Source: JAAYJM01 sp964498585
Lineage (GTDB): Bacteria; Bacteroidota; Ignavibacteria; Kapaibacteriales; UBA2268
Assembly: GCA_964498585.1 (NCBI GenBank)
Contig: CAZCHH010000032.1
Location: 1-41,885, forward strand
Length of the DNA: 41,885 bases
Direction: 5' to 3'
The stretch's first letter is position 1. Every line of letters begins with the position of its first letter. Positions 15,271 to 23,706 of the stretch are shown piece after piece. The position numbers and the translations under genes were made by a program. Below the pieces are notes generated by a model. It was given only the letters and a program-made list of their open reading frames with translations. It had not been told where the DNA came from and did no database searches.

Positions 15271-17439
15271 CTAATATTTAAGCAGCTTATTCAATTCCTC
15301 ATATACTTTATTTTCATTAGGAAGCACATCTGCTTCATAAACAGGATTATATGGAATATGCGAATCCTTGGCAGCAAGCCGCATAACTGGCGCATCTAAA
15401 TCTGAAAATGCCTCTTGAGATATAGTGGCAGAAATTTCGGCACCGAAGCCACCGCTTAATGTATCTTCGTGAACTATCAGAACTCTGCTTGTTTTTTTGA
15501 TTGAATTTAAAACCAAATCCTTATCCCAGGGAACAATCGTTCTTAAATCTATTATTTCTATTGTTTTATTGATTTCCTTCTCTATTTTCTTAACAGCATT
15601 AACAGAATCTTTGACCCCCATTCCATAAGTAACAATAGTAGCATTTTCACCGCTTTTTACTATTTTTCCCTTACCAAAAGGAATAAGGAAATTTTCATCT
15701 GGTTCTGGTGCGGTTGCAAAAGGAAGACGATACATTCCCTTATGCTCACAGAAAATAACAGGGTCTTGGAGACGGCACGCAGTTTTAAGCAAGCCCTTTG
15801 CGTCTGCTGCATTACTCGGATAAGCAACGAGCAAACCGGGAATATGAGCAAAAAATGCCTCTATATTTTGTGAATGGCAAAGTCCGCCGTGAATATAACC
15901 ACCCACAGCAACACGGACAACAACCGGACAGGAAAAACCACCATTTGAGCGGAAACGAAGAGTTGAAATTTCATTTTTGAATTGCATAAAGGCAGGCCAG
16001 ATGTAATCGCCAAATTGTATTTCAACTACCGGCTTGTATTTGTGCGTAGCAAGTCCGAGTGCAACACCAACAATTGAAGCTTCAGCAAGCGGTGAATTAA
16101 ACACACGGTCAGAGCCGAATTCAGAGGACAAGCCCTTTGTAGCAGTGAAAACTCCACCTTTGGGGTCAGCAACATCTTCACCAAAAATCAGCATTTTATC
16201 ATTTAAACGCATCTCCTCTTTTAGTGCATGATTCACCGAATCAACTAAAACAGCATTGGTGCCGGCTTTATAATTTGATTCATCAGAATAATTTAGATTT
16301 CTTGTTTCAAGAGGAGCAAAAATATGATTAGTAGAATCTTCTGCTTTAGCATCGGGACGCTCCCAAGCCCAGTCTGCAGCTTCGTCAATTTCTTTTTTTA
16401 CATCTTTTTGCAAAGCATCAATTTCCTCAAATGTAGCAATTTTTTTCTCAATAAGAAAACTGCTTAATTTTGCTATGCAATCTTTCTCTTTTTTTGCTAA
16501 TTCCAATTCTTCTAAATTTCTGTATTTACGTTGGTCATCGCTTGAAGAATGAGGAAGAAGACGTTCTACCATAGCGTGAATAAGGACTGGACCACGCCCT
16601 GAACGAATATGCTGAATAGCTTCCTGCGCTGCTTTATACGAAGCGAGAAAATCAGTACCATCGAAAGTAATCATTTTTAAATTATCATAACAGCAAAAAG
16701 TATGTCCAACTGAGCCGCCCATTGATTGAATTTCACGAGGAACAGAAATAGCATATCCATTGTCCTGAATGCAAAACAGCACAGGAAGTTTTTCGCGTGA
16801 AGCCCAGTTTACTGCTTCATAAAACTCACCCTGAGAGGTAGTGCCTTCGCCGGAAGCAACGTAAGTAATTTCATCAGTTCCATTTTTTTTACTTGCTAAA
16901 GCAGTTCCGACAGCATTTAAGAACTGAGTGCCAGTCGGCGAAGATGCAGCTGGCATATTGAGTTTTGGGTGTCCGAAATGCCCCGGCATTTGTCTGCCAC
17001 CTGTTGCTACGTCTTCAGGTTTTCCGAATGCGAGAAGGAAATATTCACGGGTGGTAAAACCAAGAGAATATGTAATTGCAATGTCTCTGTAATAAGTCCA
17101 TGCCCAGTCATAACCGCTTTTCATTGAAAGTCCGACTGCGGTTTGAACTGCTTCGTGTCCGCTTCCGCCAATATGAAAAAAGGATTTGCCCTGCTTTACT
17201 AATGTCAGATGCTTATCGTCAGAAAAACGTGCAGTCATCATAATTCTTAATGCTTTTAAAAGAAATTCCTTTGATAGAGAAAAATCCTTTATTATATCTA
17301 CATCAGCTTTAATATATTCATTAGAGCAGCCGGGACCTTTATTTTCAACGCATTTAGAACCGTTTTTTGCTTCTTTAATTGCTTCCATCATAATTTCCTG
17401 CTCTTCGTTTTGCTTTTTGCTTTTAGTATTACTTTTCAT
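15271..17439 (-). CDS. 2-oxoacid dehydrogenase E1, alpha and beta subunits fused
   Basis: A thiamine-diphosphate enzyme that decarboxylates a 2-oxoacid (branched-chain or pyruvate) and passes the acyl group to lipoyl-E2. The alpha part (about 60-365) has the ThDP motif GEG...DNGYAIS (197-232) and the phosphorylation-loop-like stretch RLLPHSSSDDQRKYR (293-307). The beta part (about 385-722) starts at MLIFGEDVADPKGGVF and carries the likely catalytic Glu in SPLAEASIVG (E453). The fusion is 722 residues long, common in Bacteroidota and Chlorobiota. The N-terminal extension of about 55 residues carries a CVENKGPGC pair of cysteines. No E2 or E3 gene is nearby. The substrate cannot be decided from sequence. 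Confidence 0.9.
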   Translation of the reverse strand: MKSNTKSKKQNEEQEIMMEAIKEAKNGSKCVENKGPGCSNEYIKADVDIIKDFSLSKEFLLKALRIMMTARFSDDKHLTLVKQGKSFFHIGGSGHEAVQTAVGLSMKSGYDWAWTYYRDIAITYSLGFTTREYFLLAFGKPEDVATGGRQMPGHFGHPKLNMPAASSPTGTQFLNAVGTALASKKNGTDEITYVASGEGTTSQGEFYEAVNWASREKLPVLFCIQDNGYAISVPREIQSMGGSVGHTFCCYDNLKMITFDGTDFLASYKAAQEAIQHIRSGRGPVLIHAMVERLLPHSSSDDQRKYRNLEELELAKKEKDCIAKLSSFLIEKKIATFEEIDALQKDVKKEIDEAADWAWERPDAKAEDSTNHIFAPLETRNLNYSDESNYKAGTNAVLVDSVNHALKEEMRLNDKMLIFGEDVADPKGGVFTATKGLSSEFGSDRVFNSPLAEASIVGVALGLATHKYKPVVEIQFGDYIWPAFMQFKNEISTLRFRSNGGFSCPVVVRVAVGGYIHGGLCHSQNIEAFFAHIPGLLVAYPSNAADAKGLLKTACRLQDPVIFCEHKGMYRLPFATAPEPDENFLIPFGKGKIVKSGENATIVTYGMGVKDSVNAVKKIEKEINKTIEIIDLRTIVPWDKDLVLNSIKKTSRVLIVHEDTLSGGFGAEISATISQEAFSDLDAPVMRLAAKDSHIPYNPVYEADVLPNENKVYEELNKLLKY

Positions 17440-17456
17440 TTAATTACCATTTATTA

Positions 17457-17954
17457 TTAATAATTATATTTCTTTGGATATTCAAAAAATAATAATTTAG
17501 AGTTACTTTTTGAGATTGTTTCCCATTTATTTGTTTCAAACTCAATTCCAATTGCGGCACAGGTTGGAAGATTATCAATTTTTGCATTACTTAAAAAACT
17601 TGCTAATTCAGTAATAGTTGGATTATGACCAACTAAAAAGATTAAATCATTTTTTGAATCTATTTTTGAAACAATTTCCAACACTTTTTGACGAGAAGCT
17701 AAATATATTGTTTTATCTTTAATTATGTTTTCCTCGGGATATTTATAGGCAGAGGCAATAAAATTTGCTGTAGTTAAAGCTCTGACGGCAGAACTTGTTA
17801 TAATTAAATCCGGCTTCTGTATCTTTTCAGTTAATATATTTGACATTGCAGGTGCATCTTTCATTCCTCTTGGGTTCAAAGGTCTTTCAAAATCATCTAA
17901 CCCGGAATTGTCCCAGCTTGATTTTGCATGTCTTATTAAAACTATTTTTTTCAT
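17457..17954 (-). CDS. SixA-like phosphohistidine phosphatase
   Basis: A histidine phosphatase superfamily (RHG) member of 165 residues. The phosphoacceptor motif RHAKSSW is at residues 8-14 (H9), the second Arg in SAVRAL (R58) and the second His in GHNPTI (H110). SixA-type proteins remove phosphate from histidine phosphotransfer domains. I start at the ATG at 17954 because the family begins MKKIVLIRHAKSSW; an in-frame ATG at 18008 would add 18 hydrophobic residues not seen in relatives. It follows the start region of the E1 gene on the same strand only in reverse order: its own promoter lies to the right. Confidence 0.88.
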   Translation of the reverse strand: MKKIVLIRHAKSSWDNSGLDDFERPLNPRGMKDAPAMSNILTEKIQKPDLIITSSAVRALTTANFIASAYKYPEENIIKDKTIYLASRQKVLEIVSKIDSKNDLIFLVGHNPTITELASFLSNAKIDNLPTCAAIGIEFETNKWETISKSNSKLLFFEYPKKYNY

Positions 17955-18366
17955 ATTATTTTGTTTAGTAATTAATAAAAATTTTATAAATATAATAAAA
18001 ACTAACAATATAAAAAAGATAAGATTGATTTGAAGGTTTATTGAAGATATTTAGTTTTGGAGGAATGAACTTAAACGTTTATTTATATTTTCTGATTACA
18101 TTGCTATTTTACTATACAAAATTTTACGAAAGTTGAAAGCCAGATGTCTTACATCTTCGAAATGTAGGACATCTTTATCTTTGTGGTATCAATGACGTGA
18201 GATTCCTCATTTCGTATCGGAATGACAGATTTTCACTTTCGTAAAGTTTCTCGGGCTTTGCGAAAGTTGAAAATCTAAACTATCTAAACTATCTAAACAT
18301 TCTATCATCTCAATATAAAAAAAGTATTTCATTTATCGAAGTAACCACAATGAGAGGAAAATTACG
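17955..18366. repeat. Intergenic region with three dispersed palindromes
   Basis: No gene is seen. Palindromes: arms 18142-18154 and 18162-18174 (AGATGTCTTACAT and near-complement); a lone right arm of the GTCATTCTGA family at 18197-18225 (reads TGAGATTCCTC...GGAATGAC); and arms 18228-18246 and 18256-18275 built on CTTTCGTAAAG/CTTTGCGAAAG. A CTATCTAAA triplet repeat follows at about 18278-18300. Confidence 0.75.
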
Positions 18367-19401
18367 CTAAAACTGGTTTAGTACTCTAATATCGTTTTGA
18401 TAGAATAATCGAATATCATCAAGACCAGTTTTGAGCAAAGCAACTCTTTCAATTCCAAAACCGAAAGCGTAACCGGTATAAATTTCAGGATTAATTCCAC
18501 ATTCTATCAATACGTTTGGATGAACCATACCGCAGCCAACAATTTCCAACCAGCCGCTATGCTTGCAAATACGGCAACCCTTTCCGCCACACAGGAAACA
18601 GGAAATATCCATTTCAGCGCTTGGTTCTGTGAATGGGAAATATGATGGACGGAATCGAAACTTAGATTGCTCCCCATACATTTTTTTTGCAAAAGAAATA
18701 ATAGTACCTTTAAGTTCAGCAAAAGTAACGCCTTTGTTTATATAAAGCCCTTCAATTTGATGAAATTCAGCAAGGGAGCGGGCGTTAATTGCTTCATTTC
18801 GATAGACCCGTGCTGGCATAATACAGCGAATAGGCGGCTGCTGAGATTTCATTACCCTTATTTGCACTGGAGAGGAGTGAGTGCGCAACAGTGCATTATT
18901 CTTTGATTTAATAAAAAAAGTATCCTGCATATCGCGTGCCGGATGGTCTGGAGCAAAGTTAAGTGCATCAAAATTATGATAGCCATCTTCAATATCCGGA
19001 CCTTCGGCAACATAAAATCCCATTGAAGTAAATATATCAACCATACTTTGCATTATCTGATATACCGGATGCTGGCTGCCAACGAAGTTTGTTCTGCCGG
19101 GTAATGTTAAATCTATATCTGGAACTACAAAATCATCGTTTTCATACTTTTCTTTTAATTCTTTATATTTGCTTTCAGTAAAATTTCTTAATTCATTTAA
19201 AACTTTTCCTATTGCTGCTTTTTGTTCTTTTGGAACTTCTTTCATCCTATCGAAATAGCTTTGGATTTTTCCTTTTTTCACAAGATATTCAAATCGAAAA
19301 GTTTCTAATTCAGCAGCATTTGCAATTAATTTTACTTTTTCCTCAATTTCTGCTCTTAAAACTAATATTTCATTTTGCATAATAATTTCAATTTTGTCCA
19401 T
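18367..19401 (-). CDS. pheS: Phenylalanine-tRNA ligase alpha subunit
   Basis: Charges tRNA-Phe as part of an alpha2-beta2 class II synthetase. Residues 1-90 form the coiled-coil tRNA-binding arm. The catalytic domain has motif 2 FHQIEG (213-218), FRPSYFPFTEPSAEMD (250-265) and motif 3 GFGIER (314-319). A four-cysteine insert (C268, C271, C276, C279) just before GWLEIVGCGM is a zinc-ribbon-like variant also found in other bacterial PheS. Length 344. pheT is not adjacent. There is no Shine-Dalgarno site; the ATG seven codons in is a possible alternative start. Confidence 0.96.
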   Translation of the reverse strand: MDKIEIIMQNEILVLRAEIEEKVKLIANAAELETFRFEYLVKKGKIQSYFDRMKEVPKEQKAAIGKVLNELRNFTESKYKELKEKYENDDFVVPDIDLTLPGRTNFVGSQHPVYQIMQSMVDIFTSMGFYVAEGPDIEDGYHNFDALNFAPDHPARDMQDTFFIKSKNNALLRTHSSPVQIRVMKSQQPPIRCIMPARVYRNEAINARSLAEFHQIEGLYINKGVTFAELKGTIISFAKKMYGEQSKFRFRPSYFPFTEPSAEMDISCFLCGGKGCRICKHSGWLEIVGCGMVHPNVLIECGINPEIYTGYAFGFGIERVALLKTGLDDIRLFYQNDIRVLNQF

Positions 19402-19472
19402 AATTTTTTTGTAAAATTACGAAATATTTCAATCTCATTTAATCAATTTATTGTATTTGAGAAAGCTTATAA

Positions 19473-20177
19473 TCACTCGCTTACTTCAACTAAATCGTCA
19501 GCGGGCGTATCTCTCATTCTATATCCTACTCCACGGATACTTTGAATAAGTGGCTTTGAGCCATCTTCATTTTCAATTTTAGTTCGCAGGCGTTTAATAT
19601 AAACATCAATTATGTTGGATTCGGGGTCGAAATTATGTTTCCAAACATGCTGAGTGATGGTGCTACGACTTAATATTTTATTCTTGTTTCTCATTAAATA
19701 TTCTAAAAGTGAATATTCTTTTGTAGTAAGTTCAATTTCTTTACCGAAACGGAATGCGAAATGAGAAACAGTATCAAGAACAAGGTCAGCGCATTGTAGT
19801 TTTGTAGTCTTTTCTGGACTTAATCTACGTAATATTGAGCGGAGTCTAGCTGCAAGTTCTTGGAAACTGAATGGTTTAGGCAGATAATCATCAGCGCCCA
19901 AATCTAAGCCCTGAACTCTGTCTTCTGTTGTGCCTCTTGCTGTTAGCATAAGAATAGGAGTAGTAATCCCAGCTGTTCTTAATTCGCTTAAGACTGTAAA
20001 TCCATCTTTACCCGGAAGCATTACATCAAGCAAAATAGCATCATATTGGTTATTCATTGCAAGCTCTATACCAGTTATGCCGTCATTAGCTACTTCTACG
20101 CTATAGCGCTCTTCTTCCAATCCACTTTTTATGAAACTTGCTACTTTACGTTCATCTTCTATTACAAGTATTTTCAT
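19473..20177 (-). CDS. OmpR/PhoB-family response regulator
   Basis: The receiver domain (1-120) has the acidic pair E7/D8, phosphoacceptor D51 in LLDVMLPG, T79 and K101 in YLPKPF. The C-terminal winged helix (about 130-225) includes ELTTKEYSLLEYL and the recognition segment SNIIDVYIKRLRTKI. At 234 residues it is close to CusR/MprA-type regulators. No histidine kinase is adjacent, so it is an orphan here; its partner must lie elsewhere or be the SixA/Hpt route. Confidence 0.93.
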   Translation of the reverse strand: MKILVIEDERKVASFIKSGLEEERYSVEVANDGITGIELAMNNQYDAILLDVMLPGKDGFTVLSELRTAGITTPILMLTARGTTEDRVQGLDLGADDYLPKPFSFQELAARLRSILRRLSPEKTTKLQCADLVLDTVSHFAFRFGKEIELTTKEYSLLEYLMRNKNKILSRSTITQHVWKHNFDPESNIIDVYIKRLRTKIENEDGSKPLIQSIRGVGYRMRDTPADDLVEVSE

Positions 20178-20590
20178 TTAAACCTCATAAATTTTTTCTA
20201 AAATTAAGAAAAAATATTCTTATTTTCTAATAAAAAGTAGATAAATTACATAAACTCCTTTAGAAAGTTCAAATGAAATATAATACATAGCATTTTTAGC
20301 AGTAGAACTACTGCTTGCTAATCCGTTAGTTGCACTACGCTTACCAATGACATCTTTGCTCTAAGCTTGCGGAAGGGCTGATACGTTCTTTATATTTATT
20401 ATAGCACACGAAAACTAAATTTAGTTTTTAAAAAAATTCCGTTAGGAATTTAATATTGGTAGAATCCTACGAAGTTGTTAATTAAGAATAGATACAATTT
20501 CTACAAAGATTTTACTCCTACGTAGTATTTAGAATGAAATCATTATGCACTACAACAATTTTCAAAGAACAAACCAGCCCTGCCACTAAC
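20178..20590. repeat. Intergenic region with palindromes and a CCGTTAGGAAT repeat
   Basis: No gene is seen. It holds palindromes at 20298-20315 (AGCAGTAG-AA-CTACTGCT) and 20411-20428 (perfect 18-base AAAACTAAATTTAGTTTT), and an AATTCC-GTTA-GGAATT hairpin at 20435-20450 followed by TTAATATTGGTAGAA. The last unit has a relative at 41837-41863. The 20411 palindrome may act as terminator for the barrel gene that ends at 20591. Confidence 0.6.
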
Positions 20591-21391
20591 CTATAACCTT
20601 TCTAAATTAAAAGAAATATAGGCAGCCAAGGATATATAGAATGGGATAATAAAAGTATTTTCATTGAAAATATCTGGTGGAGTATCGAATTGCTCTTTTA
20701 CTTTCCCAAAAAAATCTACATTTCTATGAATATAAGTAGTTGATACTTCGAGAATAAAACTATTTACAACATTATCCTTTTTTTTGTCGTCAAAACCGAG
20801 TTGCACACCTACATAAGCTTTTGCAGCAGGAAAAAATAAGTTATCGTCTATATGCTTTCCGCCAGTGCGAATATCATCATACAAGTTTGAATGAACTTCT
20901 TCCCACCAGGTTATATACCCGCAGGAAGCACCAATACCAAAGCCGCAATAACTTTTAAATTGAGAAACAACGGGAGAAACCTCACAGGTAAGAAAAACTG
21001 GTATTGTGTTTACAATAATACTTTGCATATATAATCTTGAATAAGGAATACCTCGGGAAGAAACATAATCAATTGAGTAAACATCTTCAATTTTAGATTG
21101 GAAAAAATCCGCAGAAATCCCGAAAGTGTAGTAATCTGAATAAAGCCACTTGAAAGCAACGTGAAATTGAACTCCCGATTTAAACTGGTTTTTTGTTCCT
21201 TTTAAATACTGGCTTTGGTATTTATCGAAAAATTCTGTTGAAGTTATTGCAATCGGAGTTGCAATACCGACTTCTAATAGTATTTTTTCTTTTTTAAATA
21301 CAGAATCAAGAGTTAATTGAGAAAAAGTAATATTCGGAAAAAATACCTGATAAATTATCATTAAAATTATGAAATGTAAAAATTTTTTCAT
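20591..21391 (-). CDS. Outer-membrane beta-barrel protein, probable
   Basis: A 266-residue protein with a cleavable signal peptide (MKKFLHFIILMIIYQVFFPN, cleavage near ITFSQ at 24-25). The mature part has amphipathic strands with aromatic girdles (FHVAFKWLYSDYYTFGISADFF, PFYISLAAYISFNLERL at the end) and glycine turns such as YCGFGIGASCGYI, consistent with a 10-12-strand barrel of the OMP_b-brl kind. Function unknown. It is transcribed away from the ATP synthase operon. Confidence 0.75.
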   Translation of the reverse strand: MKKFLHFIILMIIYQVFFPNITFSQLTLDSVFKKEKILLEVGIATPIAITSTEFFDKYQSQYLKGTKNQFKSGVQFHVAFKWLYSDYYTFGISADFFQSKIEDVYSIDYVSSRGIPYSRLYMQSIIVNTIPVFLTCEVSPVVSQFKSYCGFGIGASCGYITWWEEVHSNLYDDIRTGGKHIDDNLFFPAAKAYVGVQLGFDDKKKDNVVNSFILEVSTTYIHRNVDFFGKVKEQFDTPPDIFNENTFIIPFYISLAAYISFNLERL

Positions 21392-21435
21392 ATTTTTATG
21401 AGCTATTTTTTTAAAATAGTTTAAATTTAAAAAAT

Positions 21436-21473
21436 TAATTCAAAATGATTTTTTGAATTATTACAATTGTAAT
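21436..21473. promoter_or_regulatory. Palindromes in the divergent barrel gene/atp control region
   Basis: Two perfect inverted repeats lie side by side: 21436-21445 with 21451-21460 (TAATTCAAAA/TTTTGAATTA) and the 14-base palindrome ATTACAATTGTAAT at 21460-21473. They sit midway between the divergent starts at 21391 and 21526 and could be operators. AT-rich chance palindromes cannot be excluded. Confidence 0.3.
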
Positions 21474-21525
21474 TTAAAAAAGTTACATTTATAATTAACA
21501 TAATATTAATTAAAATTGTAAAAAA

Positions 21526-21780
21526 ATGGAAAATAATAAAAATAAGGAAGAAAAAAATAAAAACAGGATTTTTATTGAAGTAGCTCCTTATATGAATTTA
21601 AGCTGGCAAATGCTTATTACTATTGGGCTTTTCATACTTTTAGGTTGGTGGTTAGATGGTAAGTTTGAAACGAAACCAATATTAATTTTAGTATGTGCTT
21701 TTCTCGGAATAGCATTAGCATTTTATAATTTTTTCAGAACTATTAGTGAATTAGACAAAAGGGAAAAAGGAAAAAAGTGA
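21526..21780 (+). CDS. atpZ: AtpZ/AtpI-family ATP synthase accessory protein
   Basis: An 84-residue protein with a charged N-terminus (NKNKEEKNKNR) and two membrane helices (about 29-41 and 49-66) joined by WWLDGKFETKP. This is the pattern of the small AtpZ (F0F1-ATPase gene 1) family that opens many atp operons, where it helps assembly of the c-ring or transports Mg2+. The first gene of the operon; the next gene starts inside its stop (GTGA). Confidence 0.8.
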   Translation: MENNKNKEEKNKNRIFIEVAPYMNLSWQMLITIGLFILLGWWLDGKFETKPILILVCAFLGIALAFYNFFRTISELDKREKGKK

Positions 21781-22073
21781 TTTGGTTATCAATTATTATT
21801 GCTGTTATGATAGCTTTTGCTAACATCTTTATTTCAATAAGCATTATAAAAAAGAATCTAAATAAACCTTCAGCACAGTTTAATAAAATATTTTTTACAT
21901 CATTTTTAGTGCGATTTTTTACTGTTATTATTATTTTAACACTAATTTTGAAATTTACAGAAATTGATAAATTTGTGTTTGCTTTAACGTTCATAATATC
22001 AATATTTTTATCAATAATTATTGAAATATTATACTTAAATTTTAAAAAAAATTTGATAAATTTGCAAAAATAA
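21777..22073 (+). CDS. Small membrane protein in AtpI position
   Basis: A 98-residue protein with about four hydrophobic helices, starting at a GTG that overlaps the preceding stop (GTGA). Position and helix layout suggest the AtpI/subunit I group of F-ATPase accessory proteins, which is poorly conserved; the sequence itself shows no clear motif. It ends 19 bases before atpB. Confidence 0.65.
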   Translation: MIWLSIIIAVMIAFANIFISISIIKKNLNKPSAQFNKIFFTSFLVRFFTVIIILTLILKFTEIDKFVFALTFIISIFLSIIIEILYLNFKKNLINLQK

Positions 22074-22092
22074 GAAAAGAAATAGGAAAGAA

Positions 22093-23064
22093 ATGTCAAA
22101 TACAACAGAGCAACCACAAACAGAAGCACCGGCAGAAGGCAATGTATTTCTTGAACTTCTCGGAGAACTTGGCGACCACCACGGACTAATCATAGGTCCA
22201 TACCACGTTGCTGACCTACCACTAATCTTTTATGATGAAGGTTTCCATTTCTACCCAACTGTAAATAAAATGGAAGAAGCTGGTATCTTTACTATGCATA
22301 ATCGCCATATAGTGAAAACATCTGACCATACTCCTCCTGCACTTGATTTGTCTATAACAAATTTCGTTTTCTTCCAGTGGTTGGTGATGATTATTCTGTT
22401 CATCTTTTTCAAGAAAGCAAGCAATGCTTATAAAAGAAAACCAAATTTTGCTCCACGTGGAATTCAAAATATGTTTGAAGTTCTTGTTACCTACATAAGA
22501 GATGAAATAGTTGTTCCAAACATACCAAGCAAAAATGCTGTATATCGGCTTCTGCCTTATTTTGTAACTTTATTTTTCTTTATTCTGGGATTGAATTTAA
22601 TTGGATTAATACCCGGTGGGCATACTGCTACAAGCTCGCTTGGAGTTACAGCAGCCCTTGCTGTTACTGCGTTTATTGTAATAAATATTACATCAATAAA
22701 AGAAGCCGGGCTCGTGAATTATTTTAAGCATCTTCTTGGAGGTGCTCCGCCCTGGCTGTTCTTTATAATGATACCAATTGAAATCCTTTCGATGTTTATA
22801 AAACCCTTTGCATTAACAATTCGTCTTTTTGCAAATATGACTGCGGGGCACGTGGTGCTTTTTGCTTTGCTTGGATTAATCTTTTATTTTAAAACCATAC
22901 TCATTTCGCCAGCTATTGTCGGCTTTTCTGTTTTCATTTATTTCCTTGAGCTATTGGTTGCATTTATTCAGGCATACATATTTACAATGCTTACCGCAAT
23001 ATTTGTTGGTTTAGCAATAGGCGAGCATGGCTCTGACGCTCACGCAGAGCATGCAACACATTAA
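22093..23064 (+). CDS. atpB: ATP synthase F0 subunit a
   Basis: Forms the proton half-channels next to the c-ring. The essential arginine is R244 in LTIRLFANMTAGH (241-253). Five to six helices run from about residue 90 to 310, and the final helix has YFLELLVAFIQAYIFTML with the conserved Glu and Gln. The N-terminal 85 residues are a periplasmic, His-rich extension (GDHHGLIIGPYH) and the C-terminus is also His-rich (EHGSDAHAEHATH); such extensions are common in this phylum. AGGAAAG precedes the ATG. Confidence 0.95.
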   Translation: MSNTTEQPQTEAPAEGNVFLELLGELGDHHGLIIGPYHVADLPLIFYDEGFHFYPTVNKMEEAGIFTMHNRHIVKTSDHTPPALDLSITNFVFFQWLVMIILFIFFKKASNAYKRKPNFAPRGIQNMFEVLVTYIRDEIVVPNIPSKNAVYRLLPYFVTLFFFILGLNLIGLIPGGHTATSSLGVTAALAVTAFIVINITSIKEAGLVNYFKHLLGGAPPWLFFIMIPIEILSMFIKPFALTIRLFANMTAGHVVLFALLGLIFYFKTILISPAIVGFSVFIYFLELLVAFIQAYIFTMLTAIFVGLAIGEHGSDAHAEHATH

Positions 23065-23124
23065 TGAATAAATTTTTTTATATAGATTTTTTTAGTTTTT
23101 TTATTAATAATTATGGAGATTTAA

Positions 23125-23352
23125 ATGGACGCAGCTTCATTAGCTTATTTAGCCGCAGGTCTAGGCGCTGGTATTACAGTAGTCGGCGCTGGTTTAGGTA
23201 TTGGTAAATTAGCCGCCGCCGCTTTAGAGGCATCTGGCAGGCAACCCGAAGCAGCCGGTGCGATTAGAACATCAATGATTATCGCAGCAGCTCTTATCGA
23301 AGGTGTTGCATTCTTTGCAGCCGTAATTTGTTTAATGCTTGCTATTAAGTAA
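23125..23352 (+). CDS. atpE: ATP synthase F0 subunit c
   Basis: A 75-residue two-helix hairpin that builds the rotor ring. The first helix has GAGLGIG (21-27), the polar loop is SGRQPEAAG (37-45) and the proton-binding Glu is E59 in AALIEGVAFF. The residues after E59 (Gly-Val) and lack of a Na+-binding Gln in helix 1 point to proton coupling. GGAGA precedes the ATG. A perfect palindrome follows 12 bases after the stop. Confidence 0.96.
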   Translation: MDAASLAYLAAGLGAGITVVGAGLGIGKLAAAALEASGRQPEAAGAIRTSMIIAAALIEGVAFFAAVICLMLAIK

Positions 23353-23364
23353 AGCAGCTATCTA

Positions 23365-23398
23365 CTTAGTTCTCCTCAATTGAGGAGAACTAAGTTTT
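23365..23398 (+). terminator. Perfect palindrome after atpE, possible attenuator
   Basis: CTTAGTTCTCCTCAA (23365-23379) is followed directly by its exact complement (23380-23394) and TTTT. The 15-bp stem with a short T run, just after the c-subunit gene, could partly end transcription and raise atpE output over the downstream genes. It may instead be part of the inserted material that follows. Confidence 0.5.
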
Positions 23399-23454
23399 AA
23401 TTAATTATTAATTATTAATGACCTATTTGCTTAATGAAAGAGAGATAGTAAACA

Positions 23455-23636
23455 GGAATTTGGAATTTGGAATCAGGAATTTGGAATTTGGAATTTGGAA
23501 TTTGGAATTTGGAATTAGGAATTAGGAATTAGGAATTAGGAATCGGGAATTTGGAATCAGGAATTTGGAATTTGGAATCGGGAATTAGGAATCGGGAATT
23601 AGGAATCGGGAATTTGGAATCGGGAATTTGGAATTG
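23455..23636. repeat. 26-unit GGAATNN heptamer array
   Basis: Twenty-six uninterrupted 7-base units. The first five bases GGAAT are identical in all. The last two vary among TT (12 units), TA (6), CG (5), CA (2) and TG (1, last unit). The array lies between atpE and the S23-family gene. Confidence 0.95.
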
Positions 23637-23654
23637 AGTTTTAAAAATATATAA

Positions 23655-23703
23655 TTAACAATTAACAATTAACAATTAATAATTAATAATTAATAATTAA
23701 TAA
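23655..23703. repeat. Left TTAAYAA heptamer array flanking the S23 gene
   Basis: Seven exact 7-base units: three TTAACAA, then four TTAATAA. The array ends three bases before the ATG of the S23-family gene and takes the place of a ribosome-binding site. Confidence 0.95.
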
Positions 23704-23706
23704 TTT

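Noticed and set aside
23455..23703. Possible CRISPR array
   Set aside because: Units are 7 bases and contiguous, with no spacers, and no cas genes are nearby.
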